Assembly: GCF_003952485.1 (NCBI RefSeq)
Contig: NZ_CP034447.1
Span: 3,300,501-3,364,500, forward strand
Source of the DNA: Mesorhizobium sp. M1E.F.Ca.ET.045.02.1.1
GTDB taxonomy: Bacteria > Pseudomonadota > Alphaproteobacteria > Rhizobiales > Rhizobiaceae
Length of the DNA: 64,000 nt
Direction of reading: 5' to 3'
Every line of letters starts with the position of its first letter. The stretch's first letter is position 1. This document shows, one piece after another, positions 1 to 8,468 of this stretch. Under the pieces are notes generated by a model, which was not told where the DNA came from, made no database searches, and saw nothing but the letters and a program-made list of their open reading frames with translations. A program made the position numbers and the translations under genes.

Positions 1-867
1 TGACCCGAGGCGGAGCGCTTCGGGCCTGATCCCGACAACGACTTTGGCGCCGTTCCGGGCCGCGCTCGCGTAACGGGGCGGCAACGCCAGTCGCGTGTCG
101 GTGCCGGCTATGGCAAGCTTGCCATCCTCAACCACCGCTTCCAGCACGTTCATCGCAGGCGCGCCGACGAAGCCGGCGACATAGAGGGTCGCCGGCTGGT
201 TGTAGATCTCCTCCGGCGTGCCGAGCTGTTCGATGCGGCCGTCGCGCATGACGGCGATGCGGCTCGCCAGCGTCATCGCCTCGATCTGGTCGTGCGTGAC
301 ATAGACGACCGTGGTCCGCAGCATCTCGTGCAGGCGCTTGAGCTCGGTGCGCATCTCGAGACGCAGCTTGGCGTCGAGATTGGAGAGCGGCTCGTCGAAC
401 AGGAATACCTGCGGCTTGCGCACCAGCGCCCGGCCGATGGCGACGCGCTGGCGCTGGCCGCCGGAAAGCTGGCCGGGCTTGCGGTCGAGCAGGCTTTCGA
501 TCTGCAGGAGCTTGGCTGCCTCACGCACCGCCTTGTCGCGTTCGTCCGCGGGGACTTTTCGCATCTCCAGGCCGAAGCCGATGTTGCGGCTCACGGTCAG
601 GTTTGGATAAAGCGCATAGGACTGGAAGACCATGGCGATGTCGCGGTTCTTGGGATGCACGCCGAGCACCGAGCGGCCGCCGATCAGCACGTCGCCACTG
701 GTCGCCTCGGCGAGCCCGGCAATGATGTTGAGCAAGGTCGACTTGCCGCAGCCGGACGAGCCGAGCAACACCAGGAACTCGCCACTCTCAAGCGAGATGT
801 CGATGCCTTTCAGGGTTTCGACGCTGCCGTAGCTCTTGCGGATATCGCGGATTTCAAGCGCGCTCAT
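1..867 (-). CDS. Sugar ABC transporter ATP-binding protein (UgpC/MalK family), 3' end outside window
   Basis: This is the cytoplasmic ATPase that powers a carbohydrate importer. Reading the minus strand from ATG 867, 289 codons are visible before the window edge, so the C-terminal part is missing. The frame shows Walker A GSSGCGKST, the ABC signature LSGGQRQR, Walker B VFLFDEP and the following D-loop SNLDAK. It then enters the TOBE/OB region typical of MalK/UgpC proteins (family length about 350-370 aa). Its start overlaps the end of the PfkB kinase gene by 14 bp, which makes it the last visible gene of the 5873-to-1 operon. The family call is firm. The substrate is not readable from this subunit, because such ATPases can serve several importers. 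Confidence 0.93.
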   Translation of the reverse strand, partial: MSALEIRDIRKSYGSVETLKGIDISLESGEFLVLLGSSGCGKSTLLNIIAGLAEATSGDVLIGGRSVLGVHPKNRDIAMVFQSYALYPNLTVSRNIGFGLEMRKVPADERDKAVREAAKLLQIESLLDRKPGQLSGGQRQRVAIGRALVRKPQVFLFDEPLSNLDAKLRLEMRTELKRLHEMLRTTVVYVTHDQIEAMTLASRIAVMRDGRIEQLGTPEEIYNQPATLYVAGFVGAPAMNVLEAVVEDGKLAIAGTDTRLALPPRYASAARNGAKVVVGIRPEALRLGS

Positions 868-1795
868 TGACGGCTTCCTCGAAAAGCATCGGCCCGCCAT
901 AGTCGCGGGGCAAGGTGGAGATGGCGCGTGAGGCCACCCGGATCGCGGCGGAAAGGCAGTTGGCCAGCGGCCGCTCCCGCGCCAGCGCGGCGAGGAAGGC
1001 GGCGTTGAAGACATCGCCGGCGCCGATCGTGTCGACGACTTTCACACGGGGCGCCGGGACTTCGATGAGTTGGCCGTCGGCGCCGATGGCGATCGCGCCG
1101 TCGGGCCCGCGCTTGACCACGACAGTCGCGCCCTTCCTCATTCCGTCGCGGATCTTGCGCGCGGCGTCCGCCGGACTTGCCAGCCCGGCCAGCGTCGTCG
1201 TCTCGACCTCGTTGAAGAGGGCCAACTCGCAGCGCGACAGCCAATCTCGGGTGGCGTTGCAGTTCTTCGCCGTCCAGCCGTCGATCGGCCAGCCGGTATC
1301 GAGCGCGACGGCGATATGATGCGCCTCCGCCCAGTCGAAAAAGGCGCCGTAGTCTCGGGTGAGGTCATCGGTCAGGAAGGAGCCGCAAATGAGCGCGTAG
1401 CCGCCGGAAAGCCGCTTGCCGTCGAGAACGGCAAGAACGTCGTCCAGGCTGAAGCGGGGCAGATGACCGCGTGTGGTGAAGAAAGTGCGTTCTCCGTCCG
1501 GGTGCGTCATGCCGACCGACAGCGTCGTGCCCTCCGGACGCACCGGCCATTTCTCGGCACGCGAGCCGAAAGCCTCGCGCAGCCAGCGACCGAACTGGTC
1601 GTCGCCGAGATTGGCGGCGATATCGAAATCGATGCCCAGCGCCTGCCAGGCTAGCGCTGTGTTGCCGGCCTGGCCGCCGACGCGCAGGTCGTCATGATCC
1701 ACGACGGTCTCGGTTCCCGCCTTCGGCCATGGCGCGACCGGGCCGACGATCAGGTCGACATTGACGTTGCCGATCACCGCAAGCGGCCGCATCAT
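854..1795 (-). CDS. PfkB-family carbohydrate kinase
   Basis: Cytoplasmic ATP-dependent sugar kinase of the ribokinase/PfkB fold, 313 aa, the usual family length. The N-terminal strand with NVNVDL and the glycine motif RVGGQAGNTA (about residues 38-47) form the sugar site. The C-terminal signature DTIGAGDVFNAAF (255-267) carries the anion hole and catalytic base Asp261. It lies between a SIS-domain enzyme (4 bp overlap at its start) and the ABC ATPase. The likely job is to phosphorylate the imported sugar, or sugar-amine, before the SIS enzyme acts. A fructoselysine-6-kinase-like role (FrlD) is one option and a plain ketohexokinase or ribokinase another. Substrate unproven. Confidence 0.9.
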   Translation of the reverse strand: MMRPLAVIGNVNVDLIVGPVAPWPKAGTETVVDHDDLRVGGQAGNTALAWQALGIDFDIAANLGDDQFGRWLREAFGSRAEKWPVRPEGTTLSVGMTHPDGERTFFTTRGHLPRFSLDDVLAVLDGKRLSGGYALICGSFLTDDLTRDYGAFFDWAEAHHIAVALDTGWPIDGWTAKNCNATRDWLSRCELALFNEVETTTLAGLASPADAARKIRDGMRKGATVVVKRGPDGAIAIGADGQLIEVPAPRVKVVDTIGAGDVFNAAFLAALARERPLANCLSAAIRVASRAISTLPRDYGGPMLFEEAVNERA

Positions 1796-2811
1796 TCGCT
1801 CCGCGTGATCTTGGTGGTGCGGACCGGCGTCCCGGCATTGTCGACACGGGCATCGGCGAAGGCGATCATCAGGCGCTGCGCCACCGGCAGCATGGCGAAG
1901 ATCGCCGCCAGCCCGGAGGCTGGTTTGAAAGCCAGCGTGACCGCGTCACCGACCGGCGGCTTGCCCGAGGCGTCGAAGATGATCAGCCGCGCGCCTGCCT
2001 CGACGACGGAAAGCGCCATCGCGGTGACGAGGTCGGATGTCGGATCCTCGCCGCGAAAGAGAATGACGCCGATTTTTGGACCGAGCATTTCCATCGGTCC
2101 GTGGCGAAGCTGGCCGCCTTCGAGCGAATAGCATGGCAGGCGCGACAGTTCGGTGAGGCCGAGCGCCAGCGCTTCGGCCAGCCCCTGCAGGCTGCGGCCG
2201 GAAGTGACGACGGTCGCCACCTCGTTCAGTGCCGCCAGCGCGGCGTCGATCGCGATAGCTTCCGGGGCTTCCAGCGCCGCAAGCGCTGGCGCGGGATCGT
2301 CCCCGAGCGCCGAGAGGATCGCCAGATGCAAGGCGAAGGTCACGGTCAGGCTGCGCGTCGCGGCGAAGGCAAGCTCGGTGCCGCCGGCGCCGACAAGGCA
2401 AGGAACCGTCCGGCCGAGGAAGGAGCCGGCTTCCAGCGTCAGGCCGAAGGTGTCGGCGCGCTGGCCAGGCTCAGAGAACCACCGCACCACCTCCGCGCTT
2501 TCTCCGGATTGCGAGGTGACGAGCACCGTCTTGCCGGCAAGCGGCAAGGGCTGGCCGAGCTGCTCGGACAGCGGCATCGCGATGGCATCGATGCTGTGCG
2601 CGCGATAAAGCGGCTCGACAGCGCGGGCAACCGCATGCGAGGCACCCATGCCGAGCAGGATCAGCCTGCCGTTCCGCCTGATCGAGGCCGCGACCTGGCC
2701 GGCGGCATCCTCGTTGTTCTTGAACGAGGCAAGCGCGTCCCCATGTTGGCGCGCCATCTCGCGGTCGATTGCGACAAGCCCTGCCGGTCGAGGTTTTTCC
2801 GCAGTCATCAC
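1792..2811 (-). CDS. SIS-domain sugar isomerase/deaminase-like protein (AgaS/FrlB/GlmS-C type)
   Basis: 339 aa with two sugar-isomerase (SIS) lobes. The first has GMGASH (54-59) and the phosphosugar-binding serine motif SQSGES (100-105). The second has the GlmS-like catalytic stretch GGQLRHGPME (about 230-240). Such proteins isomerise, deaminate or deglycate aldose/ketose-6-phosphate amines in the cytoplasm. No glutaminase domain is present, so it is not a GlmS synthase. It overlaps the PfkB gene by 4 bp and follows the two permeases, so it is co-transcribed with an importer and a kinase. That gene set matches fructosamine (frl) or amino-sugar (NagB-II/AgaS) catabolism. The precise substrate is inference. 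Confidence 0.85.
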   Translation of the reverse strand: MMTAEKPRPAGLVAIDREMARQHGDALASFKNNEDAAGQVAASIRRNGRLILLGMGASHAVARAVEPLYRAHSIDAIAMPLSEQLGQPLPLAGKTVLVTSQSGESAEVVRWFSEPGQRADTFGLTLEAGSFLGRTVPCLVGAGGTELAFAATRSLTVTFALHLAILSALGDDPAPALAALEAPEAIAIDAALAALNEVATVVTSGRSLQGLAEALALGLTELSRLPCYSLEGGQLRHGPMEMLGPKIGVILFRGEDPTSDLVTAMALSVVEAGARLIIFDASGKPPVGDAVTLAFKPASGLAAIFAMLPVAQRLMIAFADARVDNAGTPVRTTKITRSE

Positions 2812-2820
2812 TATCCTTTG

Positions 2821-3666
2821 TTATCCTTTCACACCGCCGCTGGTCAGGCCCGAGATCAGCGCGCGCTGCATGACGAGGCCGATCAGCACCGGCGGCAAGG
2901 CAGCGAGCACGCCGGCGGTGGCGATCAGCCCGTAGTCGGAAACGCGGCCGCCGGCGAGATCGGCGATGGCGACCGTCAAGGTCTTTGCCCGCTGGTCCGA
3001 AGTGAAGAGCAGGGCATAGAAGAACTCGTCCCAGGCCAGCAGCACGGCAAACAGCGCCGATGTCGCCACCACGGGCGCAGCCAGCGGCAAGGTCAGGATG
3101 CGCCAGGTCTGGAACAGCCCGGCGCCGTCGATCATGGCGGCGGCCTCGATCTCGCGCGGGATGGCATCGAAGCCCGATTTCATCAGCCAGGTGGTGAAGG
3201 GCGCCAGGATCGTCAGGTAGATCAGCGCCAGGCCGAAGACGTTGTTGAGCAGGCCGAGATAGGAGAGCCCCATATAGAGCGGCACGGAGAGCGCCACCGG
3301 CGGCAGCATATAGGTGGCGATCACCATGGACAGCGACCAGCCGACCGCAGGTGTGCGCGAAACTGCCCAGCCGGCCGGCACCGCAAGCAGGATGGCGGCG
3401 AGCGTCGCCATGCCCGCGACCTCGAGGCTGTTGCGCAGCGATGCGGTGAAGGCGGCGCCGGCGCTGTTTTCGACCGTCGACAAAAGTTGCGCGTAGCGGG
3501 AGAAGTCGGCGCTTTGCGGCCACCAGTGCAGCGGCTTGGCGGCGAGATCGGCCGCCGGCGAAATGCTCATGACGAAGAGCCAGACGAGCGGGGCCAGGAT
3601 CACGGCGGCAAGCAGGATGGCGCAGGCGTAGATGAAAGCTGTGAAAAGCGGGGACTTGCGTTCCAT
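2821..3666 (-). CDS. Carbohydrate ABC transporter permease (MalG/UgpE type)
   Basis: 281-aa inner-membrane permease, second of the pair. It has an N-terminal membrane segment after MERKSPLF, several further hydrophobic segments, and the EAA loop EIEAAAMIDGAGLFQTW that contacts the ATPase. The C-terminus LISGLTSGGVKG is typical of MalG/UgpE proteins. I chose ATG 3666 because it shares its A with the stop codon of the upstream permease (TGATG), a coupling arrangement, and because the MalG-type sequence starts there. An open frame in this phase continues upstream, but it runs antisense-like through the neighbouring permease in the wrong phase. Confidence 0.93.
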   Translation of the reverse strand: MERKSPLFTAFIYACAILLAAVILAPLVWLFVMSISPAADLAAKPLHWWPQSADFSRYAQLLSTVENSAGAAFTASLRNSLEVAGMATLAAILLAVPAGWAVSRTPAVGWSLSMVIATYMLPPVALSVPLYMGLSYLGLLNNVFGLALIYLTILAPFTTWLMKSGFDAIPREIEAAAMIDGAGLFQTWRILTLPLAAPVVATSALFAVLLAWDEFFYALLFTSDQRAKTLTVAIADLAGGRVSDYGLIATAGVLAALPPVLIGLVMQRALISGLTSGGVKG

Positions 3667-4550
3667 CAGGCGGCGCTCCCCGCGGTGTTCCTGACCAGCG
3701 CCGCATAGGCGACGGCAAGCGTGGTGACGAGCAAGGTGACGATCAGCGCCAGCGAGGCGCCGGAGCCGGCACGCTGGAACGAGAAGGCCTCCTGGTAAAC
3801 GAGGATCGACAGCGAGCGGGTGCTGTTGGCCGGCCCGCCGCGGGTCATCACCCAGATGATGTCGAAGACCTTGAAGGCTTCGATGGTGCGCAGCACAAGT
3901 GCCACCATCAGCGGGCCGGCAAGATAGGGCAGGATGACGAAGCGGAAGCGCGCGAAGGGACCGGCGCCGTCGACAAGTGCTGCGGCGTTGATGTCGCGCG
4001 GCACCGCCTGCAGGGCGGCGAGCGCAATGAGGGCCACCAGCGGAAAATTCTTCCAGCAATCGGCGACGATCAGCGCCGCGAGCGCCGTTCCGGGCTCGCC
4101 CAGCCAGGACCGGTAGCTGTCGATCAGATGCAGTTGCGTAAGGGCTGCGTTCAGCGCGCCATATTCGGGATTGTAGATCAGCCGCCAGAGCGTGGCGTTG
4201 ACGACGGTCGGCAGCGCCCAGGGCAGGATCATCAGTCCACGCAGCACGGTGCGGCCGCGGAATTCCTGGTTGAGCAGAAGCGCGGCAAGCACGCCGATAA
4301 CCATTTCCGCGGCAACGGAAATGACGGCGAACCAGGTGGTGGTGGTCAGCGTGCGGGTGAAGTTCGAGCTGGTCAGCATCTTCGAATAGTTGTCGATGCC
4401 GACGAAATTGCCTGCAGTGCCGACGAGCTTGGCGTCGGTGAAGGAAAGGCCAACCGTGTCGACCAGCGGCCAGCCGATGACGGCGACCATGACCACGAGA
4501 AGCGGCAGCATCAGCAGCCACGCACGGGTCGTCATCCAGGTGCCTGACAT
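3666..4550 (-). CDS. Carbohydrate ABC transporter permease (MalF/UgpA type)
   Basis: 294-aa inner-membrane permease, first of the pair. It has about six hydrophobic segments, the first directly after the basic start (MSGTWMTTRAWLLML), and an EAA-type loop DINAAALVDGAGPFARF for ATPase coupling. The binding protein gene lies upstream (84 bp gap) and the MalG-type permease overlaps its stop. It forms the heterodimeric channel with that permease. Substrate specificity cannot be read from the sequence. Confidence 0.93.
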   Translation of the reverse strand: MSGTWMTTRAWLLMLPLLVVMVAVIGWPLVDTVGLSFTDAKLVGTAGNFVGIDNYSKMLTSSNFTRTLTTTTWFAVISVAAEMVIGVLAALLLNQEFRGRTVLRGLMILPWALPTVVNATLWRLIYNPEYGALNAALTQLHLIDSYRSWLGEPGTALAALIVADCWKNFPLVALIALAALQAVPRDINAAALVDGAGPFARFRFVILPYLAGPLMVALVLRTIEAFKVFDIIWVMTRGGPANSTRSLSILVYQEAFSFQRAGSGASLALIVTLLVTTLAVAYAALVRNTAGSAA

Positions 4551-4589
4551 CGAAGGCGCCTCTCTTCCTTCATCCGATCAAGAAACAAC

Positions 4590-4620
4590 ACGGGCGGCGC
4601 TCGCGCATGAGGCCGCCCGT
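4590..4620 (-). other. Intercistronic hairpin between binding protein and permease genes
   Basis: ACGGGCGGC (4590-4598) pairs perfectly with GCCGCCCGT (4612-4620) around a 13-nt loop, directly downstream of the binding-protein stop codon. No T-tract follows in the direction of transcription. It more likely protects the upstream mRNA segment, or attenuates read-through so that binding protein exceeds permease, than acts as a full terminator. Such hairpins are common after solute-binding-protein genes. Confidence 0.6.
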
Positions 4621-4634
4621 TGAGGAACGATAGA

Positions 4635-5873
4635 TCAGAGGCCGCTGTTCTGGGCCGCCGTCTTCAGCGCGTCTTCAGGCGTCGTCTGGCCGAGCAGCGA
4701 TTCCTGGATGGCCTGCTGCAGGGCGGTCGACAGCTCCTGGTATTTCGGCGTGGTCGGACGCGGATACATCGCAGCCAGACCGCGCTTGGCGGCGGCGATC
4801 AATTCTTCCTGGCCCTTGGTCACTGCCGGATCGTCATAGGACGAGGCCCAGATCGGCAGCGAGAGCTTGGCATACTGGTTCTGCGTCGCCTGCGAGGTCA
4901 TGAACTCGATGTACTTCCAGGCTTCGTCCGGGTGCTTTGAGACAGCGGTGATGCCAAGGCCCATCGAGCCGTTGACGGCCGAGACCTCGCTGGTGCCGGC
5001 AACGCCCGGCGCCGGCACGACGCCGACCTTGCCGGCGACCTTCGAGTCCTTCGGATCGTTGGCCATGTTGTACATGTAGGTCCAGTTGAGCGCGAAGGCG
5101 GCATCGCCGTTTTCGAAGACCTTGCGGACGTCTTCTTCCAGGAATTCCTTGGAATTGGGATTGGTGAGGCCCGACTTGTAGCTGTCGACCATGTATTTCA
5201 GCGCCGAGACGCCGCCGCCGTTCTGGAAGTCCGGCTTGCCATCCTTGAGGAAATCGCCGCCATAGGCGCTGACGAGCGTGGTGTAGTCGCAGATCGCGGC
5301 TTCGGCCTGCGACCAGCTCCAGGCGATCGGCGTCTTCAGCAACCCCTTGTCCTGGATGATCTTGGCCTGCTCGCCCAGCTCTTCCCAGGTCTTCGGCGGC
5401 GCCTTGATGCCGGCCTTCTCCAGGATTTCCTTGTTGTAGAACAGGTACTTGGTGTCGAGGATCCAGGGCATGCCGTAGTATTTGCCGTCATACTGGACGG
5501 TGGTCCAGGCGCCGGGCAGCACGCCCTTCTTCATATCGTCGGTGATCTTCGACGACACGTCGACCAGCACCTTGTTGGTCGCGTATTCGGCCGGCCAGAT
5601 GACGTCGAACAAAACGACGTCGTAGCCGCCGCCCGACCCTTGCGCGAGCACGGTCTTGTCGTGCAGGCCCTCGTACGGAACGAATTCGAGATTGACCTTG
5701 ATGTCCGGATTGGCCTTGGTGAAGCCCTCGGTCATGGCGCGGACATCCGCCTCGCTGTAGGCGGCCTGGGCCATGAAGAGCGCATTCAGCGTGGTCTCGG
5801 CAAAGGCGTGCGGGACAAGCAACCCGCCAACGCAGACCGCGCCGAGAAGTGTCCTACCGATCGATTTCAGCAT
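4635..5873 (-). CDS. Extracellular sugar-binding protein of ABC transporter (family 1)
   Basis: 412-aa periplasmic solute-binding protein that delivers substrate to the two permeases. It has a classical Sec signal peptide (basic MLKSIGR, hydrophobic core, cleavage after about PHAFA). The mature part has the MalE-like pattern, including FTKANPDIKVNLEFVPYEG near the N-terminus and LGITAVSKHPDEAWKYIEFM near residue 310. The start at 5873 is preceded by GGGAG with 8-9 nt spacing. It is the first gene of the leftward operon (SBP, permease, permease, SIS, PfkB, ATPase) and faces the ROK regulator across 213 bp. Confidence 0.94.
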   Translation of the reverse strand: MLKSIGRTLLGAVCVGGLLVPHAFAETTLNALFMAQAAYSEADVRAMTEGFTKANPDIKVNLEFVPYEGLHDKTVLAQGSGGGYDVVLFDVIWPAEYATNKVLVDVSSKITDDMKKGVLPGAWTTVQYDGKYYGMPWILDTKYLFYNKEILEKAGIKAPPKTWEELGEQAKIIQDKGLLKTPIAWSWSQAEAAICDYTTLVSAYGGDFLKDGKPDFQNGGGVSALKYMVDSYKSGLTNPNSKEFLEEDVRKVFENGDAAFALNWTYMYNMANDPKDSKVAGKVGVVPAPGVAGTSEVSAVNGSMGLGITAVSKHPDEAWKYIEFMTSQATQNQYAKLSLPIWASSYDDPAVTKGQEELIAAAKRGLAAMYPRPTTPKYQELSTALQQAIQESLLGQTTPEDALKTAAQNSGL

Positions 5874-6020
5874 CTTTTTTCTCCCATTTCGACATTTGCG
5901 GGTGGCGGCGCGCGCCGCTTCTCCGAATGCTATCGCGTGTGACCGGATCTGCCGGGACGGTGGGGCGGCGAGGGCTCGGCGCCTTGCCGTCTTTTTCTCG
6001 AAACCGTACCGGTCTTCACC

Positions 6021-6045
6021 ATTAAGTCAATTCGCTTGACTTAAT
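6021..6045. promoter_or_regulatory. Palindromic operator, probably for the ROK regulator
   Basis: ATTAAGTCAA (6021-6030) and TTGACTTAAT (6036-6045) are perfect 10-bp arms around TTCGC. A further partial copy follows: TGACT and AGTCA at about 6037-6051 flank TAATT. The element lies between the divergent ABC operon and ROK gene, where autoregulatory operators of ROK repressors are found. The embedded TTGACT could also act as a -35 box. Binding is inferred from position and symmetry. Confidence 0.7.
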
Positions 6046-6086
6046 TAGTCATGCAATCCTTTAATGGAGTCAAGGGGGAAACGCAG

Positions 6087-7289
6087 GTGCACGACATCAG
6101 CCCGATCCGCGCCAAGAGCGGCACCAACCAGGAAGGGACCAGCGCGCACAACCGCCGCGTCATGATCGAGGCGCTGCGGCTCAACGGCGCGCTTTCGCGC
6201 GCCGACCTGGCGCGGGCGACCCAACTCACCAAGCAGGCGGTTTCGAACATCGTCGAGGATCTCGAACGCGACGGCCTGGTCGTGGCGCTGGACACGGTGC
6301 GCAAGGGCAGGGGGCAGCCCTTCACGCCCTACAGGCTGGTGCCCGAAGGCGCTTTCGCCATCGGCCTGCAGATCGACCGCCACCTGACACGCGTGGTGGT
6401 GGTCGATCTGGTCGGCAGCGTGATAGTGCGTGCCGAGGCCAACTTGCCGCTCGACGAGCCGTCGCCGGGTGTCCAGACCATCCTCGCTCTCATCGCACGT
6501 GTCAGGCGCGAACTGGCCGGCATCACCGAGCAGTTCGAACGGCGGCTGGTCGGTCTCGGCGTCGCCATGCCGGGGCCGTTCGGCCTGAAAGAATCCGACG
6601 ACAAATGGATGATGCCTGCCTGGCAGCAGTACCCACTGCTGGAGACGCTTGCGGCAGGCACCGGACTGAATGTCGGACTGCAGAACGATGCCGCCGCCTG
6701 CGCCACGGCGGAGCGCATCGTCGGCGCCGCGCACGGTGTCGATCACGCGGTCTGCCTCTATGTCGGCTATGGCATCGCCGCGGGGCTGATCCTGAATGGC
6801 GAGCTCTACAATGGCGGCAACGGCAATGCCGGCGAGATCGGCAGGGCGCTTTTGTCGCCGGCCGGCCCCGGCGCGACGCCACTCGAGCACCGTGCCTCGC
6901 TTGCTTCGCTCTACCAGCATCTCGGCCTCGATCCCGCCGATGCCAATCTCTACGCAAGATTGGCGGCCTTGGCTGCTGCGGATGATCCCAAGGTCCTGGG
7001 CTGGATCGAGGGTGCTGCATCCGATCTGCGCTGGAGCGTGCATCTCATCGAAACGATCTTCGATCCGCAGACCGTGATCCTCACCAGCGGTGCGCCCGAG
7101 CCTTTGGCCCGGCGCCTCCTGCAGGCCATGCATCCGCTGCTGCCGTCCATCGCCGACCGCCCCGAGCGGCGATTGCCGCGCCTGCAGCTCGGCATCACCG
7201 ATCCCTGGGCGATTGCGGTGGGCGCCGCGGCCGAGCCGATCAGCAGGGCTTTCGACCCGCGCTTCTCGGCGATCCTCAAGGCCGGATAG
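6087..7289 (+). CDS. ROK-family transcriptional regulator
   Basis: About 400-aa repressor of the ROK/NagC-Mlc family. An N-terminal winged helix (LSRADLARATQLTKQAVSNI) is followed by a sugar-kinase-like ROK domain with the GLGVAMPGP and NDAAACA motifs. The usual ROK zinc cluster (CxCGxxGC) is absent: the corresponding stretch after GNAGEIGRALL is cysteine-free. I prefer GTG 6087, preceded by AGGGGG at 8 nt. ATG 6051 is in frame but sits directly on the operator palindrome. It is divergent from the sugar ABC/SIS/PfkB operon and probably represses it until a sugar or sugar phosphate binds. Confidence 0.9.
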   Translation: MHDISPIRAKSGTNQEGTSAHNRRVMIEALRLNGALSRADLARATQLTKQAVSNIVEDLERDGLVVALDTVRKGRGQPFTPYRLVPEGAFAIGLQIDRHLTRVVVVDLVGSVIVRAEANLPLDEPSPGVQTILALIARVRRELAGITEQFERRLVGLGVAMPGPFGLKESDDKWMMPAWQQYPLLETLAAGTGLNVGLQNDAAACATAERIVGAAHGVDHAVCLYVGYGIAAGLILNGELYNGGNGNAGEIGRALLSPAGPGATPLEHRASLASLYQHLGLDPADANLYARLAALAAADDPKVLGWIEGAASDLRWSVHLIETIFDPQTVILTSGAPEPLARRLLQAMHPLLPSIADRPERRLPRLQLGITDPWAIAVGAAAEPISRAFDPRFSAILKAG

Positions 7290-8187
7290 GCGCCCCCATT
7301 TCGCCAGCCGCGGGAAAACAGGCGTCGAAAGCCGCGTCGACGATTGCGAGCTTGGCTGCCTGCACGGCCATGTATTCCTCGAAGAACTGTCGCGAGACCC
7401 ACATGACGGAATGTCCGCGCTGACCGACCCAGCCGATGCTGCCAAGCGCTTCGGCATCATGGAGCTTGCGCGCCAGATGGGTGCGCGACAGCTTCAGCCA
7501 ATGCGCGAATTCGCCGATCGAAATGACGCTGGTCGGTATCCTGTCGAGACTGGCGTCGTCCGGATCGATGCCCGCCATCAGCCAGTCCATGACGATGCCG
7601 CCGTTGTTCAGCCAGATAAACAACGAGAAGGTTTGCTCGGGCTCCCGCACCGGACCGGATGCCAGCAAGCCGTCGCAGATCAACGGCTGCAGCTTTGCCA
7701 GCACATCGGGCTGCTCGAGGAAGGTTGCCAGCCGGGTTCCGCCATCGATTCGATCGAGCGTCCTCAAATGGGCGTGAATCCAGGCGGTGAAGGTTTCAAT
7801 GGTGGCCGCGGTCACCCGCAAGGGGTGGGCACGGCCATCACCTCTGGTCGAAACATATTCGGCGATGTTGTAGTGCAGCATTTCCTTGACGAACGCCTCG
7901 GCGGTGTTGCGGCTGGCGACCGAATTGCGGCGCACGGCCTCGATGAAACGCGCCACTGTCATCTCGGTGCGGCGGTCGTCGGGGTCGCGCCTGAAATGCA
8001 AGGCGAGCCCGACATGGCCGAGCAGCCAGCGCTGCTGGGTGGCAAAGACGGCGGCAAGGCGCGGGCTGGTCTCGTAGACATGGATGAGCGCGCGCGACTG
8101 CTCCTGCACACTGCGGAGAGCTGCAGGATGACTGGCGATCTCTTCGGCGCTCAGCGGCATTTCCTGCGGCACTCCATTCGATTCCAA
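7276..8187 (-). CDS. Unassigned protein with C-terminal helix-turn-helix-like region
   Basis: 303-aa soluble protein with no signal peptide or membrane segment. I cannot name a family. The N-terminal two thirds is helical and resembles no domain I recognise. Residues near 215-265 (VISIGEFAHWLKLSRTHLAR) look like a helix-turn-helix followed by a wing with GWVGQRGHSVMWVS, so a DNA-binding role is possible. It overlaps the ROK gene tail-to-tail by 14 bp and has 281 bp of non-coding sequence upstream, so it is probably a single transcript. Confidence 0.7.
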   Translation of the reverse strand: MESNGVPQEMPLSAEEIASHPAALRSVQEQSRALIHVYETSPRLAAVFATQQRWLLGHVGLALHFRRDPDDRRTEMTVARFIEAVRRNSVASRNTAEAFVKEMLHYNIAEYVSTRGDGRAHPLRVTAATIETFTAWIHAHLRTLDRIDGGTRLATFLEQPDVLAKLQPLICDGLLASGPVREPEQTFSLFIWLNNGGIVMDWLMAGIDPDDASLDRIPTSVISIGEFAHWLKLSRTHLARKLHDAEALGSIGWVGQRGHSVMWVSRQFFEEYMAVQAAKLAIVDAAFDACFPAAGEMGAPIRP

Positions 8188-8468
8188 GCAACTGCAAATG
8201 AAGATTTATAGCCTTCGCCGGTTGTGTCCAGTTGCCGATTGGAACAACGAATGACCGCTCGGCGATTTCTTTGCCAACCCCTTGCATCGATTTGGAAAAC
8301 CCCTCCCCGGTAATTGTTGGCCAGCAGTCGTGCCTCGGATGTCTCGTGTAAGTGAGCAGGCCGGCTCCATCTTCGCGGCGCGGGCGGACGACGCCGGCCT
8401 TTGCAACTTGCGGGCCGCATCTTATCGTGGCGGCTTGAATCCATCGCCTCAGGCCGCCGAGTGAAACG

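Noticed and set aside
2101-3708. A 535-codon open frame on the plus strand across the SIS and permease genes
   Set aside because: It is antisense to two well-supported genes, with skewed composition and no recognisable domain.
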